This document shows, in pieces, positions 14,355 through 18,951 of a stretch of DNA of 18,951 nucleotides (positions are counted from its first letter, which is position 1; every line of letters begins with the position of its first letter). This DNA is from an uncultured Acidobacteriota bacterium (GTDB lineage Bacteria; Acidobacteriota; Terriglobia; UBA7540). The notes under the pieces are model-generated. The model was not told where the DNA came from. It was given only the letters and a program-made list of their open reading frames with translations, and searched no databases. The stretch covers positions 1 through 18,951 of the forward strand of contig CALCEB010000028.1 of NCBI GenBank assembly GCA_937900045.1, read 5' to 3'. The position numbers were made by a program, and so were the translations under genes.

Positions 14355-15050
14355 ATGACCATCGACTGCCAGGAAGTCGATTTTCTCCACGAGATCGGGA
14401 GTCGAATTGCGGCGGCCGACCCCCTGCGCGAAGTCCTTGACCGCGTGGTGGAATTCATCTCCGTGCTCGTCAAATGCGATTCCTGCTTCATCTATGTTCT
14501 GGAGGGGAGCGACCTCGTCCTGCGCGCCTCTAAGAACCCGCATCCGGAGGTTGTGGACCGGCTGCGCATCCACGTGGGGGAAGGAATTACCGGCTGGGTG
14601 GCGGAGCACCGCGAGCCCGTTGCGGTGCCTCGCGCCGCAGCGCGCGATTCGCGCTTTCAGCTCTTTTCCGACTTGCCGGAGGATAATTTTGAGGCGTTCC
14701 TGTCCGTACCCGCGCTCTGCCGCAGGCGGCTGGTGGGCGTCATCAATCTCCAGCACCGGAACACCCATGTGCATAGCAAGCGGGAAATCAAGCTCATTTC
14801 AACTGTCGGCTTCCTGGTGGGAGCCGAAATCGAAGTGGCCCGGCTTGAAGGCGAGAATAACCAACTCTCCGAGCAAATAGAAAACCGTAAGCTGGTGGAA
14901 CGGGCCAAAGGTATTCTACAGAGGGATCTGAGTCTGAGCGAAGAGCAGGCTTACCTCGCCTTGCAGCGGCAAAGCCGGCAGCGCAGAAAATCCATGAAGG
15001 AAATTGCTGAAGCCATTATATTGAGCGACGATGTGAGAAAAGTCCGGTGA
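14355..15050 (+). CDS. GAF-ANTAR RNA-binding regulator
   Basis: This 231-residue two-domain regulator has a GAF domain at about residues 10-160 (LHEIGSRIAAADPLREVLDRVVEFI; HVGEGITGWVAEHREPVAVPR; FLSVPALCRRRLVGVINLQHR). A helical linker is at 162-178, and an ANTAR domain spans about 175-225 (IENRKLVERAKGILQRDLSLSEEQAYLALQRQSRQRRKSMKEIAEAI). ANTAR domains bind paired hexaloop RNA and prevent termination. The GAF domain would sense a small ligand or redox state, which is not identifiable. It lacks a response-regulator receiver domain, so it is probably not phosphorylated. I chose the ATG at 14355 because GAGG lies six bases before it; an ATG at 14337 and two GTGs are in-frame alternatives. Its own upstream region contains the terminator with an alternative stem. 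Confidence 0.92.
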   Translation: MTIDCQEVDFLHEIGSRIAAADPLREVLDRVVEFISVLVKCDSCFIYVLEGSDLVLRASKNPHPEVVDRLRIHVGEGITGWVAEHREPVAVPRAAARDSRFQLFSDLPEDNFEAFLSVPALCRRRLVGVINLQHRNTHVHSKREIKLISTVGFLVGAEIEVARLEGENNQLSEQIENRKLVERAKGILQRDLSLSEEQAYLALQRQSRQRRKSMKEIAEAIILSDDVRKVR

Positions 15051-15153
15051 TCTCCTTTAAGCCCACAAGAGTTCCCATAAGGCTGACGACAGTCCCCCCA
15101 GAATGCCTTCCAATAGCGATTTCACCGCCAACGGGAGACTCTACCCCGTAAGC

Positions 15154-15318
15154 TTAATTTTGCCTTTGGGGCTGCTCCTGCGCAGGACTCTTGCGGCCCA
15201 GCACCCCGGCGCGGATGTCCTGCATCTGACGCTGCGCGTCATCTTGGGCCTTGCGATAAGCGGCAAGCTCTCGATTGGCGTCGGCGATCGAGACTATGAA
15301 AAAGTGTGGGGTGCTCAT
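15154..15318 (-). CDS. Small hypothetical ORF (54 aa) translationally linked to an upstream mini-ORF
   Basis: An ATG at 15318 opens a 54-residue frame ending TAA at 15154: MSTPHFFIVSIADANRELA, then a Gln/Arg/Asp-rich helix (YRKAQDDAQRQMQDIRAG) and a polar tail. Composition and GC-rich third positions look coding. Its ATG overlaps the stop of a 37-residue frame (15428-15315) as ATGA. No clear ribosome binding site is seen, and the reading frame upstream of the ATG is open for only about 16 codons. It may be a real small gene, the remnant of a larger gene broken by frameshift, or chance. The opposite strand is also open (15103-15531) but gives an Arg/Leu-rich peptide. Confidence 0.35.
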   Translation of the reverse strand: MSTPHFFIVSIADANRELAAYRKAQDDAQRQMQDIRAGVLGRKSPAQEQPQRQN

Positions 15319-15428
15319 GGCGCAGTTGCTGTCCGGAAATCCGCATACCAGGTGCGGAAGACTTGTTCAAGCGTGCCATTCAAAACATGGACGCGGACCG
15401 TGAGAATACGACGATCTCGCGCTCCCAT
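15315..15428 (-). CDS. Mini-ORF (37 aa) overlapping the UPF0158-like gene end; possibly a frameshifted tail
   Basis: The frame starts with an ATG at 15428 inside the UPF0158-like gene, in another frame, and ends TGA at 15315, overlapping the next ATG (ATGA). Its residues (ILTVRVHVLNGTLEQVFRTW...) have strand-then-helix character. It could be a real small gene or the displaced continuation of the UPF0158-like protein after a frameshift. Support is limited to the open frame and the overlap. Confidence 0.25.
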   Translation of the reverse strand: MGARDRRILTVRVHVLNGTLEQVFRTWYADFRTATAP

Positions 15429-15595
15429 TCTGGTAGGTTTTCCAGCGAGGCATTTTCGTCCTCCGCAAGATGAGCCTGCTCTTCGGGAATCAGGTGCACT
15501 TTCCCCGTTTCTGCATCCAGATAGTATGTAGTCTCATCGGCAGCCAATTCGAGCGCTTCGATGATGTCGTCAAGTTTCACAGTTGCAGGCATCAT
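15380..15595 (-). CDS. UPF0158-like protein, short, possibly truncated
   Basis: This 71-residue frame begins MMPATVKLDDIIEALELAADETTYYLDAETGKVHLIPEEQ and continues to ENLPEWEREIVVF. From memory, the pattern 'LDDI-x2-ALE... YLD-x-ETG-x-V... LPEWERE' is the N-terminal half of the UPF0158 family, proteins of about 140-200 residues with unknown function. Here it stops after SRSASMF, so the C-terminal half is missing. A second frame (15428-15315) continues in the same direction, which would fit a frameshift. The start has tandem ATGs at 15595 and 15592 and no strong ribosome binding site. It may be a short functional variant or a decaying gene. Confidence 0.6.
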   Translation of the reverse strand: MMPATVKLDDIIEALELAADETTYYLDAETGKVHLIPEEQAHLAEDENASLENLPEWEREIVVFSRSASMF

Positions 15596-15962
15596 GGCTC
15601 AAGTTTAGCGCAATCCGGGATTGAGCTAGAGCAGAGTTTCGAATGAGTAGCGGTACGGCTCGATGGTTGTACCACTACTTCCGAATGGCGCGAAACTCAG
15701 CCGTGATCAATTTTAGGCAAACCTCTGATTCCAATCCTGGTATATACTCAAGGTGCCGGTTCGAATTACGAGGACTTGCCGCGGCGTGGGGCAGAGCTTC
15801 TGGATTCGCTTCTTTCAGTGGCACGTCAATTGCCGGCTGCGGGTGAGGAGCATTCCTAGAAGCGATCTATCTGCCGGCCAGGCCGGATGCCCGAACCCGC
15901 CCGACAAATTCCATGCGGACATCCGAAATGAACTACCGCTCTTCTCAGCATACGAGGTTGAT
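15596..15962. other. Intergenic region before the radical SAM gene
   Basis: No gene is seen in this 367-base stretch. The radical SAM frame is open back to 15753, but the extra residues are Arg/Cys-rich and unlike protein. An extended -10-like TGGTATATACT lies at 15738-15748, without a clear -35 and 210 bases before the start, and a CCGGCC-A-GGCCGG palindrome lies at 15874-15886. No cobalamin riboswitch core was seen. Confidence 0.5.
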
Positions 15963-17579
15963 ATGACGCCGTTGAGTGACACACAAACGCAATCCGCAAT
16001 TGCCTCCGCCGGGGATCAGGACGAGCAACCCGTTTTTCCGCCGCTCGGTCCGGCGATCAAGGTTCTCATGATTTGGCCCCGGATTCCGTCTTCCTTCTGG
16101 GGTTTTCAAGGAATGATGAATCTGATCCCGGAGAAGACGACCATGCCGCCGCTGGGACTGATCACCGTGGCCGCCCTCTGCCCGAAAACATGGACACTGC
16201 GGCTGATTGATCAAGCTTTCGACGCAGTGTCCGATGCAGACATTCTGTGGGCCGACCTGGTGATGGTTAGCGGCATGCACGTCCAGGACATCGGAATCCG
16301 GGATATGTTGACGCGCGCGCGCCGGCTGGGAAGACGAACGATCGTGGGCGGCCCTTATGCCAGCAGCGAGCCGCAAGTTCTGCTCGACTATGCTGATCAC
16401 GTAGTCGTGGGCGAGCCGGACGAGGTGTTCGCGGGAATTGCCCATGATCTTGAGACCGGAACTGCCCGGCGGCTTTACGTCATCAACGATAAACCTGATG
16501 TCAGCAAGACTCCTCTGCCCCGGTTTGACCTCCTGAAGCTTGAAAACTATGGTTCGATGTCCGTGCAGTTTTCCCGAGGCTGTCCTTTCCAATGCGAATT
16601 CTGCGACATCATCACTATCTACGGAAGAAAACCGAGAGCGAAGCGTCCTCCCCAATTGATCGCAGAGCTGCAAGCTCTTATCGATCTGGGCTGGCGCAAG
16701 CAGGTCTTCATCGTGGATGACAACTTTATTGGAAACCACAAACTGGCGTTGGAGCTGGCACAAAATCTGGAAGTGTGGCAGAAATCCCATCATTACCCGG
16801 TTTTGTTTTACACCGAGGCTTCCATTGACCTCGCCCAGCGGCCCCAGTTGATCGAAGCTATGGTGAAGGCGAACTTTTTCTATGTCTTCGTGGGCATCGA
16901 AAGCCCGTCCAAAGAATCGCTGGCAGAGGCCAAGAAGTTCCAGAATATGCGGCAGGATCCGCTCGAGAGCATTCGCATGATTCAAAGCAAGGGTCTGTGG
17001 GTGACCGCAGGTTTTATTATCGGCTTCGATTCCGACACCGAGGATATTTTCGAACGGCAGAAAGAGTTCATCGAGAGCGCAGCCATACCCTGGGCCATGG
17101 CCGGCTTCCTACAAGCGCCTCCTACCACTCCTCTCTACGATCGGATGCTGAAGCAGGGACGGATCTATAGAGACAGCACCTCCAACTTCGATCTACCCAA
17201 CTTCAAGACAGTCATGCCGCTTCCTGTCCTATTGAGGGGATTCCGCGAAACCCTTGACGCCCTCTACTCGCCCTCGGCTTTTTATGACCGCGCTTACCGC
17301 TCGCTGGTTCAGTGGAAAACGATCCAACAGCAAAAAGCCACGCGCTATGGTTTGCGGTACAACGTGGAGGTCGTGTTCCGCTCCATTTTGCACCAGGGGA
17401 TTTTCTCCTCCTATCGCAAGGCTTATTGGAAATTCTTGTTCCAGCTCTTGAGGCGATGGGCTTTCGATCCACCCAGGCTGTGGCTGGGATATACCCTTCT
17501 GCTCTCAGGACACCACTTCATCCGTTATTCAAAGAGCGTGGTGGCCGAGTTGGAATCGGAACTTGCCCGGGCATCCTGA
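15963..17579 (+). CDS. B12-binding-domain radical SAM protein, HpnP-like family
   Basis: This 538-residue protein has two recognisable domains. The N-terminal Rossmann-like, B12-binding-type domain (32-170: VLMIWPRIPSSFWG... MPPLGLITVAALCPKTWTLRLIDQ... WADLVMVSGMHVQ... IVGGPYAS) lacks the DxHxxG cobalamin His, as in many relatives. The radical SAM domain follows, with Cys207, Cys211 and Cys214 in RGCPFQCEFCDI for the [4Fe-4S] cluster, then IVDDNFIGN, FVGIESPS and AGFIIGFDSD. The C-terminal region (about 420-538) matches the long helical extension of this family, called DUF4070 from memory. Relatives include the hopanoid C-2 methylase HpnP, but many have unknown substrates. hpnCDE lie 3 kb away on the other strand, so a link is possible, not shown. 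I chose the ATG at 15963 because GAGG lies five bases before it. Confidence 0.9.
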   Translation: MTPLSDTQTQSAIASAGDQDEQPVFPPLGPAIKVLMIWPRIPSSFWGFQGMMNLIPEKTTMPPLGLITVAALCPKTWTLRLIDQAFDAVSDADILWADLVMVSGMHVQDIGIRDMLTRARRLGRRTIVGGPYASSEPQVLLDYADHVVVGEPDEVFAGIAHDLETGTARRLYVINDKPDVSKTPLPRFDLLKLENYGSMSVQFSRGCPFQCEFCDIITIYGRKPRAKRPPQLIAELQALIDLGWRKQVFIVDDNFIGNHKLALELAQNLEVWQKSHHYPVLFYTEASIDLAQRPQLIEAMVKANFFYVFVGIESPSKESLAEAKKFQNMRQDPLESIRMIQSKGLWVTAGFIIGFDSDTEDIFERQKEFIESAAIPWAMAGFLQAPPTTPLYDRMLKQGRIYRDSTSNFDLPNFKTVMPLPVLLRGFRETLDALYSPSAFYDRAYRSLVQWKTIQQQKATRYGLRYNVEVVFRSILHQGIFSSYRKAYWKFLFQLLRRWAFDPPRLWLGYTLLLSGHHFIRYSKSVVAELESELARAS

Positions 17580-17806
17580 GACTGGCGGTTTCGGATGAGA
17601 GACGCGGATTCTCCAGAGCCAATGGGAGCCCATCTATCTTTAGGCTGTTGTGTGGGTTGAAACAGGAGTGCCGTTCTCGTGGCGGCATCGCGGCGGGCTT
17701 CAGCACGGTATCCCCGGCGCCGCCTGAAGAGGTGGAATCAAGAACGTAGCTGTTGTCTAGATTAAACCGGGGACGGCGCTTGACACTGACATTGTGGGAA
17801 CGCGAT
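17580..17806. other. Spacer between convergent genes
   Basis: No gene is supported. A minus frame (17886-17518) runs through it into the neighbouring gene and reads RERHSCFNPHNSLK-like residues with no start signal, so I treat it as non-coding. A short CTTCAG/CTGAAG inverted pair is present, but there is no T-run to mark a terminator for either gene. Confidence 0.5.
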
Positions 17807-18157
17807 TCACTTCGCGCTGGATTTCTTTTTCGGGCTGCTATTCCCCGGTTCGATATAAAGCACGTGAATCGTCTTGCCAGAAGCATCCACGGACCCGGTC
17901 ACAATCACATCCTTGCCCTTATAGTGGCTGGCTTTGGTTTGATCATCCAATTGGTAGGCACCGGGGCCGGTCTCATTCTTCAACACCAGCCGTCCATTCA
18001 TACTGACAATCTTGCCCGTATAGGTTTGAGCCGGCTGCTGCTGGGCCGGTGACGCCAAAGACGAAGTTGCCATGAAAGCTGAAGCGGACGTTCCCGGCAC
18101 CAAGCAAGCACAAGCGCCCAATACCATGATAACCATGACGCGGTTTACTCTGCTCAT
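17807..18157 (-). CDS. Small exported protein with YQLDDQ beta-domain (paralogue of the 18418-18801 gene)
   Basis: This 116-residue exported protein has an N-terminal signal (residues 6-28, ending TSASA). The mature domain (45-103) is TYTGKIVSMNGRLVLK, then YQLDDQTKASHYKGKDVIVTGSVD, then GKTIHVLYIEP. The strand pattern suggests a small beta-barrel (OB-like) fold, and from memory it resembles the Acidobacteria-rich DUF5818 family. The tail is Lys/Ser-rich (SSPKKKSSAK). LGAC in the signal core could be a weak lipobox. The ATG at 18157 has GGGAGG six bases upstream. The next upstream gene on the same strand is a paralogue sharing the YTG-x-I-S, YQLDDQ, Y-x-GK and VTG positions. No function is known; periplasmic or extracellular location is inferred. 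Confidence 0.85.
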   Translation of the reverse strand: MSRVNRVMVIMVLGACACLVPGTSASAFMATSSLASPAQQQPAQTYTGKIVSMNGRLVLKNETGPGAYQLDDQTKASHYKGKDVIVTGSVDASGKTIHVLYIEPGNSSPKKKSSAK

Positions 18158-18417
18158 TTCATACCTCCCTCACCAGTAATTTGGTCTTTTTAAAAAGCAT
18201 TGCTTCTTAATATTCTGCGGACACTCGATACGGCACGTTCTGCACAACGGCCATCTTTAAGAAGACAAAAAGAGTGGGCCAGCTTGGCGGCTCGAAGTGG
18301 AGTGAGGGTGAAGGAGGAAGCGTTGAACCCTCGCTGCCCACGCCGGGCCCCATGCTGGCCCACTATATCATGGAGGAGAGATGAGCGAAACTGGCTCATC
18401 GTTTCCGGCCCGTGCTC
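18158..18417. other. Spacer between the two paralogues
   Basis: This holds a long inverted repeat (18274-18363). A minus frame across it (18399-18190) has no ribosome binding site and no family signature, so it is left as non-coding. Nothing else was seen. Confidence 0.45.
18266..18363 (-). terminator. Terminator-like long hairpin after the upstream paralogue
   Basis: GTGGGCCAGC (18274-18283) and GCTGGCCCAC (18354-18363) are perfect 10-bp inverted copies with a 70-base interval, which itself contains GAGGGT/ACCCTC. Read on the minus strand, the stem is followed by TCTTTTTGTC, a T-rich tract. It would end the 18418-18801 transcript. The long interval is unusual for an intrinsic terminator, so a mobile palindromic repeat is an alternative. 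Confidence 0.45.
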
Positions 18418-18801
18418 TCACTTCATTGAGCGGACAGGACGGATGCTTTCGACAAGGATGGTTTGGCTGGCGCTGTCCAGCATCCCCGTTACGGTCACGG
18501 CCTTGCCGTTATACGAATGCGCTTCTTGCTGGTCATCAAGCTGATAGAGAATTTGACTGTGGGGATCCTTCAGCACGCAGACGCCCTGCAAACTGATGAT
18601 CCTGCCCGTGAAGTCCCGGGATGGTGGACGGTCCTGACTGTGATCCTGATTCGCAGCGTTCGAGCTAACGGGATGTTGAGGGCCCAGCTCCTGCTGAAAC
18701 TTCAACGGTCTCGGTGCTGAAGCTGATACCGGTGGAACCGGCGCCGCCCAGACGAGAACTCCGGCCGCCAAGAGGAGCACGAGAAGGCTTGTTCTCTTCA
18801 T
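18418..18801 (-). CDS. Small exported protein with YQLDDQ beta-domain (paralogue of the 17807-18157 gene)
   Basis: This 127-residue exported protein has a clear signal peptide (MKRTSLLVLLLAAGVLVWAA, probably cleaved after VSASA at residue 29). A polar, Gln/Pro-rich linker spans residues 31-62. A beta domain follows at 64-122 (FTGRIISLQGVCVLKD; YQLDDQQEAHSYNGKAVTVTGMLD; QTILVESIRP). Aligned by eye with the neighbouring paralogue, the spacing TG-x-I-x-S, VLK, YQLDDQ, Y-x-GK-x-V-x-VTG and TI-x-V-x-x-I-x-P is shared, so the pair arose by duplication. The ATG at 18801 has GGAGG seven bases upstream. A terminator-like hairpin separates the two genes, so they may be transcribed separately. Function is unknown; envelope or extracellular location is inferred. 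Confidence 0.85.
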   Translation of the reverse strand: MKRTSLLVLLLAAGVLVWAAPVPPVSASAPRPLKFQQELGPQHPVSSNAANQDHSQDRPPSRDFTGRIISLQGVCVLKDPHSQILYQLDDQQEAHSYNGKAVTVTGMLDSASQTILVESIRPVRSMK

Positions 18802-18951
18802 CTTCGCACCTCCGCAAAACAGGAAACTCCGAGACCCTTCGTGAAACGATCCCTCAAAAAGCGATCAACCAGTTCGCTACGTATCTAAACAAGTGCAATA
18901 ACCATGCCAAACCAGTGGCCTCAAGCACTTGGGGGAGAGGGCGGTTAGAGC
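18802..18951. other. Window end after the paralogue's upstream region
   Basis: 150 bases with no gene and no clear repeat. This should contain the promoter of the 18418-18801 gene; no convincing hexamers were identified. Confidence 0.4.

Noticed and set aside
15103..15531. 142-residue plus frame opposite the UPF0158-like region
   Set aside because: Arg-rich with no recognisable domain or ribosome binding site; the minus strand has a family match instead.
15745..15770. GGTTCGAATTAC resembling a tRNA T-loop
   Set aside because: No acceptor, D or anticodon stems around it.
15945..16985. 346-residue minus frame opposite the radical SAM gene
   Set aside because: His/Leu-rich, no family motifs, and fully antisense to a gene with a clear CxxxCxxC cluster.
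17518..17886. 122-residue minus ORF across the convergent spacer
   Set aside because: Overlaps two real genes, has no start signal and no family signature.
18190..18399. 69-residue minus ORF between the paralogues
   Set aside because: No ribosome binding site and it lies within the long inverted repeat; probably non-coding.

Overview
The window is a GC-rich bacterial chromosome segment. I infer Acidobacteriota as the likely source, without a database search. The reasons are a PurS-PurL fusion followed by PurQ, an hpnC-hpnD-hpnE squalene operon, several small secreted proteins, including two paralogues with a YQLDDQ core, and many dispersed palindromic repeats. One of those repeats translates as the RHSERREES pseudo-peptide that I remember as common in Acidobacteria genomes. 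The genes look mostly intact and housekeeping or secondary-metabolic, with one accessory-looking block.

Layout: 1-224 holds a possible gene tail cut by the window edge. A Nudix hydrolase lies at 364-804 (+). A compound cruciform repeat (881-991) separates it from the purine operon on the minus strand: purSL (4596 to 1759), then purQ (1762 to 1022), joined by an ATGA overlap. A minus-strand accessory block runs from 7755 to 4961. In transcription order it holds a PD-(D/E)xK-like protein, a zinc-ribbon membrane protein, a spacer with an HSERREES-type repeat, and two consecutive proteins that each carry an R-x4-H HEPN-like motif. A secreted or anchored Ntn-hydrolase of the phospholipase B-like/C45 type follows (9418 to 7934, minus). 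Then come a repeat-rich spacer and the squalene operon hpnC-hpnD-hpnE (13056 to 9702, minus).

After a 640-base gap with structured hairpins, the plus strand carries a small secreted protein (13699-14136), a terminator with an overlapping alternative stem, and a GAF-ANTAR RNA-binding regulator (14355-15050). A short UPF0158-like gene and two mini-ORFs lie on the minus strand (15595-15154). A B12-binding-domain radical SAM protein is at 15963-17579 (+). Two paralogous exported YQLDDQ proteins on the minus strand close the window (18157-17807 and 18801-18418).

Functional links: PurSL and PurQ form FGAM synthase of purine biosynthesis. HpnC, HpnD and HpnE convert farnesyl diphosphate to squalene, presumably for hopanoids. 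The radical SAM protein belongs to the broad family that includes the hopanoid C-2 methylase HpnP, so a hopanoid link is possible but not shown. No squalene-hopene cyclase is present. I found no CRISPR array, rRNA, tRNA or transposase. The most novel-looking parts are the HEPN/PD-(D/E)xK-like block, the possible attenuator before the ANTAR gene, and the families of palindromic repeats.
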